Assembly: GCF_014489595.1 (NCBI RefSeq)
Contig: NZ_CP060790.1
Coordinates: 3,410,001-3,474,000 of the forward strand
Source of the DNA: Paenacidovorax monticola
GTDB lineage: Bacteria; Pseudomonadota; Gammaproteobacteria; Burkholderiales; Burkholderiaceae_C
DNA: 64,000 nucleotides
Reading direction: 5' to 3'
Shown in pieces: positions 55,928-64,000 of this stretch. A model generated the notes under the pieces. It worked only from the letters and a program-made list of their open reading frames with translations, was not told where the DNA came from and ran no database searches. The first letter of the stretch is position 1. Each line of letters starts with the position of its first letter. Made by a program: the position numbers and the translations under genes.

Positions 55928-56821
55928 TCAGCGCTGGGCGATGGCGCGCCAGAGGGCCTCGGCCAGCGGGCCCAGGCGGTGTTTGGGGCGATACAGGCGC
56001 ACGTCGAAGCGGGTTTCCATGCGCTTGTCGCCCACGGGCGCCAGGCGCGCAGCCTTGCAGTCGGCGTGCACCATGGACCAGGGCAGCCAGGCCACGCCCA
56101 GGCCCTTGAGCACGTACTCGTAGTGCGCGTCGGCCGAGTCGCATTCCACGATGCGCTGCAGGCGCGGCGCGAGCGGGTGGTGGGCCAGGTGGTCCTCCAC
56201 GAGGCGCCCGAGCGCCAGCGTGCGCGCGTAGGCCAGGTAGGGAATGGGGCCCGCGCCCGCGAGCGCGTGCATCGGCGCGCCGCGCGCGTCGGTGCGCGAG
56301 ACGGGCACGAGGCGGTCCGTGGCCACGGTGACGTGCGTGAACTGGCGCGCGTCCAGGCGCACGGCCAGCGCCGGGTGGTGGTACACGAGCGTGAAGTCGG
56401 CCTCGCCGCGTTCGAGCATGGCCACGGTCTCGGCCAGCGAGCGCGTGAGGACGCGCAGCTCCCCGCCCTGCAGGGCGGGGCCCAGCCGCACCAGCCAGTC
56501 GGCCACCACGGTGCGCGCCAGCGTGCGGCCTGTGGCCAGCGTGGCGGTGCGGGCCTGACGGCCCGCCAGGGCCTGCAGCTCTTCATGCGACTGCGCCAGG
56601 CCGCGCGCCATCTGTTCTGCGGTTTCCAGAAAGGCCTGGCCTGCGGGGGTGAGGCGCACGGGGCCGCCGCCGCGCTCGACCAGCGGGGTGCCGGCCCAGG
56701 CCTCCAGCGCGCGAATGCGCCGCCCGAAGGCCGGGTGCGTGACGTGGCGCAGCTCGGCCGCGCGCGTGTAGCTGCGCTCCTGCGCGAGCAGGATGAAATC
56801 CTCCAGCCATTTGAGCTGCAT
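55928..56821 (-). CDS. LysR-family transcriptional regulator
   Basis: A 297-residue regulator with the winged helix at the N-terminus (WLEDFILLAQERSYTRAAEL, then HPAFGRRIRALEAWAGTPLV) and an effector domain from about 90 (ATLATGRTLARTVVADWLVR). It lies directly after pyrF (17 bases) and 105 bases before the tctC-deacylase pair, all on the minus strand. The usual reading is control of the binding protein in response to its ligand. ATG 56821 matches the family's start (MQLKWLEDF). Confidence 0.9.
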   Translation of the reverse strand: MQLKWLEDFILLAQERSYTRAAELRHVTHPAFGRRIRALEAWAGTPLVERGGGPVRLTPAGQAFLETAEQMARGLAQSHEELQALAGRQARTATLATGRTLARTVVADWLVRLGPALQGGELRVLTRSLAETVAMLERGEADFTLVYHHPALAVRLDARQFTHVTVATDRLVPVSRTDARGAPMHALAGAGPIPYLAYARTLALGRLVEDHLAHHPLAPRLQRIVECDSADAHYEYVLKGLGVAWLPWSMVHADCKAARLAPVGDKRMETRFDVRLYRPKHRLGPLAEALWRAIAQR

Positions 56822-56838
56822 GGCTGGGTGGCGTGGGG

Positions 56839-57663
56839 CTAGGGGCGGGCGGCGTTGAGCGCGGCGCGCGTGTCCAGCGCCGCGCGGCGGGCCGCGTCGG
56901 CGAAATACTCGTCGCTGGACGCATACAGGATGGCGCGGGACGAGTTCACGATGATGGGGCCGCCTTCGCGCAGGCCGGCGCGCACCGTGGCGGCTGCGTC
57001 GCCGCCCTGGGCACCCACGCCGGGAATCAGGAGCGGCAGCGTGGGCGCGATGGCGCGCACGCGCTCGATCTCCTGCGGGTAGGTGGCGCCCACCACGAGG
57101 CCGAGCTGGCCGTTCTTGTTCCATGGGCCCTGGGCCAGGCGCGCCACATGCTCATAGAGCAGCGGCTGGCCTTCCACGCTGGCCAGGCGCTGGGCCTGAA
57201 GGTCGTCGCCGCCCGGGTTGGACGTGCGGCACAGCAGGAAGGCGCCCTTGCCGTGGTAGGCGAGGTACGGCTCGACGGAGTCGAAGCCCATGAAGGGCGA
57301 GAGCGTGACGGCGTCGGCGCCGTAGCGCTCGAAGGCCTCGCGCGCGTACTGCTCGGCCGTGGAGCCGATGTCGCCGCGCTTGGCGTCCAGGATCACGGGC
57401 ACGTGGGGTGCGTTGCAGCGCATGTGCTGCATCAGGCGTTCGAGCTGGTCCTCCGCGCCATGGGCCGCGAAGTAGGCGATCTGCGGCTTGAAGGCGCAGG
57501 CCAGGTCGGCGGTGGCATCGACGATGGCGGCGCAGAAGTCGTAAATCTTGCGCGGATCGTTCTTCAGCGCGGCGGGAAACCGGCTGGGTTCGGGGTCCAG
57601 GCCGACGCACAGCAGGGATTGGTTCTGCGTCGTCGCGTCGCGCAGCATGTCGAGGAAGGTCAT
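56839..57663 (-). CDS. pyrF: Orotidine 5'-phosphate decarboxylase (long form)
   Basis: A 274-residue enzyme making UMP from OMP in pyrimidine synthesis. The catalytic Asp-Lys-Asp array is in [18 protein letters not shown]. Other conserved parts are [37 protein letters not shown] and [12 protein letters not shown]. This is the longer class of the enzyme, common in actinobacteria and betaproteobacteria. TAAAAT (minus strand, 57676-57671) ends seven bases before the ATG, suggesting a leaderless transcript. It is divergent from an EamA transporter. Confidence 0.95.
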   Translation of the reverse strand: MTFLDMLRDATTQNQSLLCVGLDPEPSRFPAALKNDPRKIYDFCAAIVDATADLACAFKPQIAYFAAHGAEDQLERLMQHMRCNAPHVPVILDAKRGDIGSTAEQYAREAFERYGADAVTLSPFMGFDSVEPYLAYHGKGAFLLCRTSNPGGDDLQAQRLASVEGQPLLYEHVARLAQGPWNKNGQLGLVVGATYPQEIERVRAIAPTLPLLIPGVGAQGGDAAATVRAGLREGGPIIVNSSRAILYASSDEYFADAARRAALDTRAALNAARP

Positions 57664-57676
57664 GGGCGCAATTTTA
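57664..57676 (-). promoter_or_regulatory. -10-like element next to pyrF start
   Basis: TAAAAT on the minus strand (57676-57671) is seven bases before the pyrF ATG (57663). Transcription would begin at or just before the start codon. No recognisable -35 box. Confidence 0.4.
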
Positions 57677-57736
57677 GAACCTGCCCATGGGTTCCCCGCC
57701 GCGGGGCGGCTGCCTGCAGGTTCCCGGGCCGCGCGG

Positions 57737-57750
57737 CACAATGCCGGCCC
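57737..57750 (+). promoter_or_regulatory. -10-like element next to EamA start
   Basis: CACAAT (57737-57742) ends eight bases before ATG 57751, the same close spacing as for mnmA, nudJ and pyrF. Confidence 0.35.
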
Positions 57751-58629
57751 ATGCCCACGCTTTCCCGACGCCAGTTCGCGATCCTTGTCGTCCTGACCAT
57801 CGTATGGGGCCTGAACTGGCCCGTCATGAAGCTGGGAGTGACGGGTTTTCCGCCGCTGACCTTCCGCACGCTTTCCATGTGGCTGGGCCTGCCGGTGCTG
57901 GGGCTGGCGCTGTGGCTGCTCAAGGTGCCGTTCAGGGTGCCGCGCGCGCACTGGGCGGCGCTGCTGGGCCTGGGCGTCGTGAACATGGTGGTCTGGCACG
58001 GCCTCATCATCGTGGCCATTCCCACGCTGTCGAGCGGGCGCGCGGCGATCCTGGGCTACACCATGCCCATCTTCTCGGCGGTGCTCGGGTCCCTGGTGTT
58101 CGGCGACCGGCTCGCGCCCCGCGCTTGGGGCGGCGTGGCCGCTGCGGCCGGGGGCGTGCTGCTGCTGCTGTGGCACGAGCTGAGCCAGCTGGGCGGGCGG
58201 CCGTTGGGCGTGGCGCTCATGCTCACGGCAGCGGCCAGCTGGGCGCTGGGTACGCAGTTGCTGCGGCGCAGCGCCATTCCCGTGCCCACCCTCACGCTGG
58301 CGTTCTGGATGACGGTGCAGACCACCGTGGTCATGAGCCTGCTGTCGCTGCTGCTGGAGCGCCGGGACTGGCACGCGCCAGGCCCTGTGACCTGGGGTGC
58401 GATCTGGTTCAACGCGCTGCTGGTGTTCGGCTTCGCGCAGTCGGCCTGGTTCTTCCTGGTGCGCGGCCTGCCGCCCGTGGCCTCCACGCTGAGCGTGATG
58501 ATGATCCCGGTGCTCGGGGTGTTCAGCGGCGCGCTGTGGCTGGGCGAGCGCCTGCACTGGCAGGACTGGGCCGCCGTGGCGTTGATGGTGCTGGCCATCG
58601 CCTCGGTGCTGTGGCCCCGGCGGTCCTGA
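57751..58629 (+). CDS. EamA/DMT-family transporter
   Basis: A 292-residue membrane protein with ten helices in two EamA repeats. The first starts [20 protein letters not shown]. The second has [20 protein letters not shown] and ends [17 protein letters not shown]. Metabolite export is the usual role; the substrate is unknown. It is divergent from pyrF and ends in a strong hairpin shared with the lipoprotein genes on the other strand. It is not closely similar to the EamA protein at 48337. Confidence 0.9.
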   Translation: MPTLSRRQFAILVVLTIVWGLNWPVMKLGVTGFPPLTFRTLSMWLGLPVLGLALWLLKVPFRVPRAHWAALLGLGVVNMVVWHGLIIVAIPTLSSGRAAILGYTMPIFSAVLGSLVFGDRLAPRAWGGVAAAAGGVLLLLWHELSQLGGRPLGVALMLTAAASWALGTQLLRRSAIPVPTLTLAFWMTVQTTVVMSLLSLLLERRDWHAPGPVTWGAIWFNALLVFGFAQSAWFFLVRGLPPVASTLSVMMIPVLGVFSGALWLGERLHWQDWAAVALMVLAIASVLWPRRS

Positions 58630-58652
58630 AACCTGGGGCTGGCAGCGGGCCC

Positions 58653-58684
58653 AAGAAAAAAAAGGCCGTCCGAAGACGGCCTTT
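58653..58684 (-). terminator. Rho-independent terminator between EamA and FlgO genes
   Basis: AAAGGCCGTC (58661-58670), loop CGAA, GACGGCCTTT (58675-58684), with an A-run just to the left that becomes a U-run in the minus-strand message. It is a canonical terminator for the FlgO-lipoprotein pair and probably also stops the EamA transcript. Confidence 0.88.
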
Positions 58685-58705
58685 GCGGGCAGGTGCGCAG
58701 AGCGG

Positions 58706-59262
58706 TCAGCGGGCCACGGCCAGCAGGCGCTGCACGTCGCGGTCGTTGGGCAGCGCGTAGTCGTGGCCGCGCACGATGCGGCCGTCCTCGGTGCGCACGA
58801 GCTTGAGGCTCACGTACGTGAAGCTTGCCGCGGTCGAATAGGTGCCCACGAGCACCATCGATGCGTTGTGGCTGCGCGCGATGTCCTTGATCTCGCGCGA
58901 CAGCAGCAGCTCGCCCGCGCCTTCCTTCACGAACACGTCGCCGCGCAGCTTCACTTCCTTCACGTTGAAGCCCGTGGAGGCCATGTGCGAGGCGTACTGC
59001 TCGGACAGAGTGCGGCCCAGGGGCGCGGAGCGGCTCAGGTCGTTGACGTTGACCACGGTGGCCACGAGCACGGGGCCGCCGTCGAGGGTGCCCAGGTCGA
59101 AGCCGGCGGTGAGCTTGGAGATGGCCTCGCGGCTGCTCTGCAGGAAGGCGTTGTTCGCGGCTTCCTGGTAGGTGGGCTCGACGCGCACGACGGTGGGGGC
59201 GCCGAGTTGCAGCCGGCCAGCACGGCCGCGGCCAGTGCGCTCAGGAGAACGGCGGACTTCAT
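58706..59262 (-). CDS. FlgO-family outer-membrane lipoprotein (frame break near 59197)
   Basis: A lipoprotein of about 185 residues. The signal and lipobox ([18 protein letters not shown]) read from ATG 59262. After GGGGG 59195-59199, apparently one base short, the FlgO domain follows: [60 protein letters not shown] and [20 protein letters not shown]. In Vibrio FlgO is an outer-membrane protein needed for normal flagella. No flagellar genes are near here, so the role may be more general. Its start overlaps the stop of the upstream lipoprotein gene (ATGA). Confidence 0.82.
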
Positions 59263-59944
59263 TGCGACACCACCTTCATGTAAATGGGCTTGAACGAGGA
59301 GCCGCGCATGAACAGCGGGGTGTCGGCGTTCTCGAGGTAGTACACGTCGGTCTTGCGGGCGATGTACTGGCCGCCGCGCGACACCGTGGTCGTGAGGATC
59401 ATCTCGGTGTTGGTCGGGCCGCCGGAGTTGATGCTGTTGGCGTAGTCGGCGGCGATGGCCAAGCCAAGGCCCGCGGCGATCTGCGTGTCGATGTGCTCGT
59501 GGCGCAGGCCGTAGGCGGCCGCCACGCCCGTGGCGAGCATGGTGAACACGCCGGGAATGAAGCGCGGGCGGTCGCTGTTGTGGCGCACGACCTGGGCCTG
59601 GTAGGTCACGTCCAGCGTCTGGCCGGGGGCATGCAGCACGGGGGTGCCGCTTTGCACGAACTCGGTGATCAGGAAATCGCGGAACGCGTAGTCGAACGCG
59701 CTGGGGTTGGGCGGCAGGGCCACGTGCAGCGGGGCGCCCGCGGCGCCGGCCTTGTTCAGTGTGCCCAGCGTCTGGGCGACCACGTCGCGCGACACCAGTT
59801 CCCAGTGGCCGGCCGAGCGGACCTTGGGCTGGCTGGTGAGCTCGAAGTTCTCAGCCAGGGGAATGGGGCCTTGTTGGCGCACCCCATCAACATCACTGTG
59901 GCACCGGCCAGCGCGGCCATACCGATGGCCTTGGAAAAAGACAT
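59259..59944 (-). CDS. Lipoprotein of unknown function paired with FlgO (frame break near 59866)
   Basis: A lipoprotein of about 228 residues. The lipobox (ALAGATVMLMGCANKAP, Cys near 22) reads from ATG 59944, behind GGAGG on the minus strand. The main domain reads in a second frame after GGGG 59865-59868; one added base gives CANKAPIPLAENFELT. The body contains HVALPPNPSAFDYAFRDFLI and a small hydrophobic stretch FTMLATGVAAAYGL. I do not recognise a named family with confidence. Overlap with the FlgO gene suggests that the two act together at the outer membrane. Confidence 0.72.
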
Positions 59945-60105
59945 GGTTCCCTCCTACGGACTTGGATGGCGAGGATATAGACGGTTACATCCCACACGAT
60001 TGAAAATGATTCTGGGCGGTGCGCTCAACAAAAACAAGAAAAAAATGAGCTAACTGCGCTTGAATGCTGGCAGTTTGTTGTTTTTGGTCACATTCGACCC
60101 GCCCT

Positions 60106-60148
60106 GCGGCCCGGGTTATTTGTTGCTAAATGTTGCTATCCGGGCCGC
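60106..60148 (-). terminator. Large inverted repeat just after pgk
   Basis: GCGGCCCGG (60106-60114) and CCGGGCCGC (60140-60148) are perfect nine-base arms around a 25-base AT-rich loop that contains TGTTGCTA twice. It lies seven bases after the pgk stop. It may end pgk transcription, but it has no U-run. The rest of 59945-60154 is AT-rich and otherwise empty; it presumably holds the promoter of the lipoprotein pair. Confidence 0.5.
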
Positions 60149-60154
60149 GCATTT

Positions 60155-61354
60155 TCAGGCGCCCGCCTGGGCGCGCTTTTCGAGGATTTCAAAGGCCGGC
60201 AGGGTTTTGCCTTCCAGCACCTCGAGAAACGCGCCGCCGCCGGTCGAGATATAGCCCACCTGTTTCTCGATGCCATATTTAGCGATGGCCGCCAGCGTGT
60301 CCCCGCCGCCCGCGATGCTGAACGCCGGGGATTCGGCGATGGCCTGGGCGATCGTGCGCGTGCCGTTCTCGAAGGCTGCGAACTCGAACACGCCCACGGG
60401 GCCGTTCCAGACGATGGTGCCGGCGGCCTTGAGCTGGCTGGCCAGGCGGCGGGCGGTCTCGGGGCCGATGTCGAGGATGAGGTCGTCGTCGGCCACTTCG
60501 GTCGCCGGCTTGACGGTGGCCGGGGCATCGGCCGCGAAGGTCTTGGCCACCACCACGTCGGTGGGGATCGGCACCTCGGCGCCGCGCGCGGCCATGGCGG
60601 CGATCACGGCCTTGGCTTCGTCCAGCAGGTCGGGCTCGGCCAGCGACTTGCCGATCGAAAGGCCCGCGGCCAGCATGAAGGTGTTGGCGATGCCGCCGCC
60701 CACGATGAGCTGGTCGACGTTCCTGGACAGGCTCTGCAGGATGGTGAGCTTGGTCGAGACCTTGGAGCCCGCCACGATGGCCGCCAGCGGCCGTGCGGGC
60801 TGGGCCAGCGCCTTGGTGATGGCGTCGATCTCGGCCGACAGCAGCGGGCCCGCGCAGGCCACGGGCGCGTACTGCGCGATGCCGTAGGTCGTGCCTTCGG
60901 CGCGGTGCGCGGTGCCGAAGGCGTCGTTCACGTAGATGTCGCACAGGCGAGCCATCTTCTGGGCCAGCTCTGGGCTGTTCTTCTTCTCGCCGGGGTTCAC
61001 GCGGCAGTTTTCGAGCAGCACGACCTGGCCAGGCGCGACCTGCACGCCGTCCACCCAGTTCGCGATGAGCGGCACCTCGCGGCCGAGCAGCTCGGACAGG
61101 CGCTGCGCCACGGGCGCGAGCGAGTCCTCGGGCTGGAAGGCGCCTTCGGTGGGGCGGCCCAGATGGCTCGTGACCATGACGGCGGCGCCCGCGTCGAGCG
61201 CCATGCGGATGCACGGCACGGAAGCGCGGATGCGCGTGTCCTCCGTGATGCGTCCGGCGTCGTCCTGCGGCACGTTCAGGTCGGCGCGGATGAATACGCG
61301 TTGGTCACGGGCTTTGCCCTGGGCGCACAGGTCGGAGAAGCGAAGAATGTTCAT
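60155..61354 (-). CDS. pgk: Phosphoglycerate kinase
   Basis: A 399-residue glycolytic/gluconeogenic enzyme transferring phosphate between 1,3-bisphosphoglycerate and ADP. The N-terminal substrate-binding region has [13 protein letters not shown] and [13 protein letters not shown], and the ATP side has [36 protein letters not shown] and [10 protein letters not shown]. Length is normal. The start ATG 61354 (MNILRFSDL) lies about 37 bases after a TACAAT -10 element on the minus strand. Confidence 0.97.
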   Translation of the reverse strand: MNILRFSDLCAQGKARDQRVFIRADLNVPQDDAGRITEDTRIRASVPCIRMALDAGAAVMVTSHLGRPTEGAFQPEDSLAPVAQRLSELLGREVPLIANWVDGVQVAPGQVVLLENCRVNPGEKKNSPELAQKMARLCDIYVNDAFGTAHRAEGTTYGIAQYAPVACAGPLLSAEIDAITKALAQPARPLAAIVAGSKVSTKLTILQSLSRNVDQLIVGGGIANTFMLAAGLSIGKSLAEPDLLDEAKAVIAAMAARGAEVPIPTDVVVAKTFAADAPATVKPATEVADDDLILDIGPETARRLASQLKAAGTIVWNGPVGVFEFAAFENGTRTIAQAIAESPAFSIAGGGDTLAAIAKYGIEKQVGYISTGGGAFLEVLEGKTLPAFEILEKRAQAGA

Positions 61355-61391
61355 GGCGGGAGGTATGGCAGGCGGTGAAAAAGCGGGCCAC

Positions 61392-61397
61392 ATTGTA
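61392..61397 (-). promoter_or_regulatory. -10 element of pgk
   Basis: TACAAT on the minus strand (61397-61392), about 37 bases before the pgk start. No clear -35 box. Unlike the elements at mnmA and pyrF, it leaves room for a normal leader. Confidence 0.45.
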
Positions 61398-61423
61398 GGC
61401 GCCCGTTCTTCCGCACCCGGCCG

Positions 61424-61759
61424 CTACCAGCCCAGCCCGATGTGCAGGGGCAGGTACACGGCCATGCCCACGGTGATGGTGCCCAGGATGCCGCGGCGCC
61501 AGAAGTAATAGCCGGCGGCGCACAGGACGGCCGGCAGGCGCGCGTCCTGCAGCGTGTCGATGAACTCGCCGTGCAGCATGACGATCTCGGGTGCGATCAC
61601 GGCCGTGAGCGCGGCCAGCGGCGCATACTTGAGCCCGCGCTTGAGCCAGTCGGGCAGCGGCAGCTCGCGCTCGGGGATCATGAAGAAGGCGCGCGAGACC
61701 ACGGTGATGACCGCGAGGCCCAGGATGGCGATGGCGGGTTCGACCCAGGACCAGCTCAT
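61424..61759 (-). CDS. azlD: AzlD-family branched-chain amino-acid exporter subunit
   Basis: A 111-residue membrane protein with about four helices (AIAILGLAVITVVSRAFFMI, then YAPLAALTAVIAPEIVML and GTITVGMAVYLPLHIGLGW). AzlD partners AzlC to export branched-chain amino acids. The ATG at 61759 overlaps the azlC stop (ATGA). The conserved SRAFFMIPEREL-type start and the order azlC-azlD make the assignment secure. Confidence 0.9.
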   Translation of the reverse strand: MSWSWVEPAIAILGLAVITVVSRAFFMIPERELPLPDWLKRGLKYAPLAALTAVIAPEIVMLHGEFIDTLQDARLPAVLCAAGYYFWRRGILGTITVGMAVYLPLHIGLGW

Positions 61760-62571
61760 GGATGGCGCTCCTCGCGCAGGGGAACTTCGTCGCCCGCCTC
61801 CACGCGCTGCCGTTCTTCGGGCGGCAGCACGCTGTCGGCGGGCACCAGCACCACCTCGGGGTGGCGGCGGCGCCGGTCCACGGCCTCGATGAGCAGGCCC
61901 ACGGTGACGGCGGCGGCAATGGCCACGAGGATGTTGAGCTTGAGCGGCAGCGCGAACGCCGCGATGGCCGCCGTGGCCGCCACGCCCGCGGCCAGCCAGG
62001 TGGCGCGGTCGAACAGCATGGACAGCAGCACGCCCAGCAGCGCAAGCACGCCCGCGAAGCCGAGGCCCCAGGACAGCGGCACCACGTTGGCCAGCAGGAT
62101 GCCGGCGATGGAGGGCACCTGCCATGCCAGCCAGTTGGTGCTGGCCGCGCCCCAGAAGTACGGCACCTGGTTCGGCTCGGGGCGGGCCTCGGGGTAGCGT
62201 TTCATGAACGCGACGAAGATCACGTCGCCGCTGAAGTAGCCGATGGACAGGCGCTGGCGCAGCGGCAGGTGGGCGAAGTAGCTGCGCCACATGTTGCTGA
62301 AGATCACGAAGCGCAGGTTCACGCACGAGGCGGTGAGCCAGATCACCCACAGCGGCGCGCCCACGGCGAGCAGCGGGATCACGGCGAGCTGGGCGCTGCC
62401 AGCGTAGACGATCAGCGACATGAAGACCGCCATCGGCGCCGACATGCCGCTCTTGACCATGGCCACGCCCGTCACGAGGCCCCAGGCGCCCACGCCCACG
62501 GCCGTGCCGATCATGTCGGTCACGCCCAGCCGGTAGGCCGGGTGGCGCAGCGTGGCCTGCAGGGCGCTCAT
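61756..62571 (-). CDS. azlC: AzlC-family branched-chain amino-acid exporter subunit
   Basis: A 271-residue inner-membrane protein. The family core appears as [40 protein letters not shown] and [19 protein letters not shown]. Six to eight helices are likely. The C-terminal 30 residues are charged and hydrophilic, longer than usual. It overlaps fmt upstream and azlD downstream by ATGA, giving a three-gene coupled unit with a translation-initiation gene at its head. Confidence 0.9.
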   Translation of the reverse strand: MSALQATLRHPAYRLGVTDMIGTAVGVGAWGLVTGVAMVKSGMSAPMAVFMSLIVYAGSAQLAVIPLLAVGAPLWVIWLTASCVNLRFVIFSNMWRSYFAHLPLRQRLSIGYFSGDVIFVAFMKRYPEARPEPNQVPYFWGAASTNWLAWQVPSIAGILLANVVPLSWGLGFAGVLALLGVLLSMLFDRATWLAAGVAATAAIAAFALPLKLNILVAIAAAVTVGLLIEAVDRRRRHPEVVLVPADSVLPPEERQRVEAGDEVPLREERHP

Positions 62572-63548
62572 GCGGGCTGGCCCGCAGGCAGGCCCAGCAC
62601 CATGCCGGGCTGCAGCGGGAAGCCGCGCAGGAAGTCGGCCGCAGGCAGGCGCTTGCCGCCCGCGCGCTGCAGCGTGGTGAGGCGCAGCGTGCCCTCGCCG
62701 CAGGCCACGGTGACGCCGCCGTCATCCACCGAGAGAATCTGGCCCGGGCGCGCGCCCGGTGGGCGGGAGGTGCTATCGATTTCGTAGTTCCAGAGCTTGA
62801 TGGCCTCGTCGCCCAGCTGGGTGGCGGCCCCAGGGAACGGATCGAAGGCGCGGATGCGGCGGCCGATGGCTTCGGCCGGCAGCGACCAGTCCACGCTGGC
62901 TTCCTGCTTCTCGATCTTGTGCGCGTAGGTCACGCCCTCTGCGGGCTGCGGGGTGGCGGTGAGCCCGCCGCAGGCGGCCAGCTCCAGCGCGCGGGCGATG
63001 AGGCGGCCGCCCACTGCGGCCAGCCGGTCGTGCAGCGTGGCCGTCGTCTCGCGCGGCGCCAGGGCCAGGCGCTCCACGAGCAGCATGTCGCCGGTGTCCA
63101 GGCCTGCATCCATCTGCATGATGGTGACGCCGGTCTCGGCGTCGCCGGCTTCGATGGCGCGATGGATGGGCGCTGCCCCTCGCCAGCGTGGCAGCAGGCT
63201 GGCGTGGATGTTGAGGCAGCCCTTGGGCGGAGTGTCGAGCACCCATTGCGGCAGGATCAGGCCATAGGCCGCGACCACCATCGCATCGGCGTGCGCGGCC
63301 TCGATGGCGGCGCGGGCGGCGGCGGCATCCTCGGGATACTTGCCATCGAGACGCAGGCTGCGCGGCTGCGCCACGGCGATGCCGTGTTCCAGCGCGCATT
63401 GCTTGACGGGCGAGGCCTGCAGCTTCATGCCCCGGCCTGCGGGGCGGTCGGGCTGGGTCAGGACGAGCGGGACGGTGAAGCCCGCAGCGAGCAGGTGCTC
63501 AAGCGCCACGCGGGCGAATTCCGGGGTGCCGGCAAAGATCAGTCTCAT
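62568..63548 (-). CDS. fmt: Methionyl-tRNA formyltransferase
   Basis: A 326-residue enzyme that formylates initiator Met-tRNA using 10-formyl-tetrahydrofolate. The N-terminal domain has [20 protein letters not shown], the catalytic region [20 protein letters not shown] and [24 protein letters not shown] [19 protein letters not shown]. The C-terminal OB-like domain contains RAFDPFPGA. It is coupled to azlC-azlD downstream. The usual partner def is not visible in the window. Confidence 0.96.
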   Translation of the reverse strand: MRLIFAGTPEFARVALEHLLAAGFTVPLVLTQPDRPAGRGMKLQASPVKQCALEHGIAVAQPRSLRLDGKYPEDAAAARAAIEAAHADAMVVAAYGLILPQWVLDTPPKGCLNIHASLLPRWRGAAPIHRAIEAGDAETGVTIMQMDAGLDTGDMLLVERLALAPRETTATLHDRLAAVGGRLIARALELAACGGLTATPQPAEGVTYAHKIEKQEASVDWSLPAEAIGRRIRAFDPFPGAATQLGDEAIKLWNYEIDSTSRPPGARPGQILSVDDGGVTVACGEGTLRLTTLQRAGGKRLPAADFLRGFPLQPGMVLGLPAGQPA

Positions 63549-63572
63549 GAAGGCGGTGGGGCGCGGTGCCGC

Positions 63573-64000
63573 TCAGTTGCGGGCATCGTCGCCACGGGGC
63601 AGTTCGTCGGTGAACAGCAGTTGGCGAACCACGCCCGACCGGTCGATGTGGATGTGCGCGAAACGCGGGTTGTTGAAGTCGTCGAGAAAGCGGTAGGTCC
63701 AGACGTCGCCATCGAAGGTGGCGACGCGCTCCACGATCGCGGGCGGGCCGAACGCGCGCTGCACGTCGATCACGGTCCACTGGTTCACGGGAATGGCCTG
63801 CAGCCGTGCCAGGGTCAGGACCTGATCCACGCGCACCAGGCGCGCGCTGGCGTCGAAATCCAGGTGGTACACCGTGCGCCCGGAGGGCTGGGCGGAGTAC
63901 AGCAGGCGTTCGCCGCCGCCCTCCAGCGGGCCCGTGCGGGTGGGCGTGCCCAGGCGGGCCACCACGTCGGCGCGGCCCGCGCCCGGGTGCTCGAAGGCCG
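63573..64000 (-). CDS. BamE/SmpA-like domain protein, 5'-partial
   Basis: The frame is open to the right edge of the window, so the N-terminus is missing. The visible 140 or so residues contain two repeats of a BamE-like pattern: DVVARLGTPTRTGPLEGGGE with VYHLDFDASARLVRVDQVLT, and IDVQRAFGPPAIVERVATFD with WTYRFLDDFNNPRFAHIHID. BamE-type lipoproteins belong to the outer-membrane assembly machinery, but duplicated forms such as this are uncharacterised. It precedes fmt on the same strand with 24 bases between. Confidence 0.65.
   Translation of the reverse strand, partial: AFEHPGAGRADVVARLGTPTRTGPLEGGGERLLYSAQPSGRTVYHLDFDASARLVRVDQVLTLARLQAIPVNQWTVIDVQRAFGPPAIVERVATFDGDVWTYRFLDDFNNPRFAHIHIDRSGVVRQLLFTDELPRGDDARN

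Noticed and set aside
59990..60015. Possible Fur box (GAAAATGATTCTG) upstream of the FlgO-lipoprotein pair
   Set aside because: Only about eight of twelve arm positions fit the Fur pattern and there is no iron-related gene here.

Overview
This 64 kb window is high-GC chromosomal DNA from a betaproteobacterium, most likely a member of the Comamonadaceae (Acidovorax/Alicycliphilus/Comamonas type). The evidence is codon use, three TctC/Bug-type solute-binding proteins, and two families of short dispersed intergenic repeats of a kind I associate with that family. One family contains GATAGC next to GCGCTTG hairpins. The other is a two-hairpin element placed directly after stop codons. I see no rRNA, tRNA, CRISPR array, transposase or phage genes.

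Layout. 3-4444: an SPFH/SHOCT protein (cut by the window edge), a DUF4178 protein, a DUF350 membrane protein and a membrane-bound spermidine-synthase-like protein, which look like an envelope module. 4530-9323: an MHYT/PAS hybrid histidine kinase and an HD-GYP response regulator. 9443-11131: a Tat-exported FAD lipoprotein. 11146-15492: a ferric-reductase-like flavocytochrome and a PepSY protein facing a PepSY/OmpR-type regulator/sensor-kinase operon, with a clear regulator-type operator between them. 15591-18984: a phytase-like esterase, riboflavin synthase, a GNAT protein and a NudJ-like hydrolase. 19003-29082: a catabolic block lying between nudJ and mnmA. It holds tcuR-tcuA-tcuB-tctC on the minus strand (tricarballylate type), a divergent IclR regulator, and tctC, a CoA ligase, a citryl-CoA-lyase-like gene and an SDR on the plus strand. 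29173-34000: mnmA, a LysR gene, a lactate permease and ssb.

34052-40206: an MFS exporter, then a relic zone (a truncated surface-protein end, a GNAT gene and a decayed cysC fragment), then uvrA. 40243-50469: an amino-acid-derivative block with a carbamoylase-like nitrilase, an M20 amidohydrolase, diaminopropionate ammonia-lyase and an RpiR regulator, a divergent polar-amino-acid ABC transporter, an EamA exporter and a D-arginine-dehydrogenase-like enzyme. 50521-53777: a DUF1501/DUF1800 pair. 53883-56821: an M14 deacylase, a TctC protein and a LysR regulator. 56839-64000: pyrF, an EamA exporter, FlgO and a second lipoprotein, pgk, azlD-azlC-fmt and a BamE-like fragment.

Twelve genes are split by an apparent loss of one base, always in a G or C run. 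The uniform direction and context point to sequencing error rather than gene decay, so I annotate these as single coding regions and mark each break. Two other loci, the cysC fragment and the surface-protein end, look like true relics.
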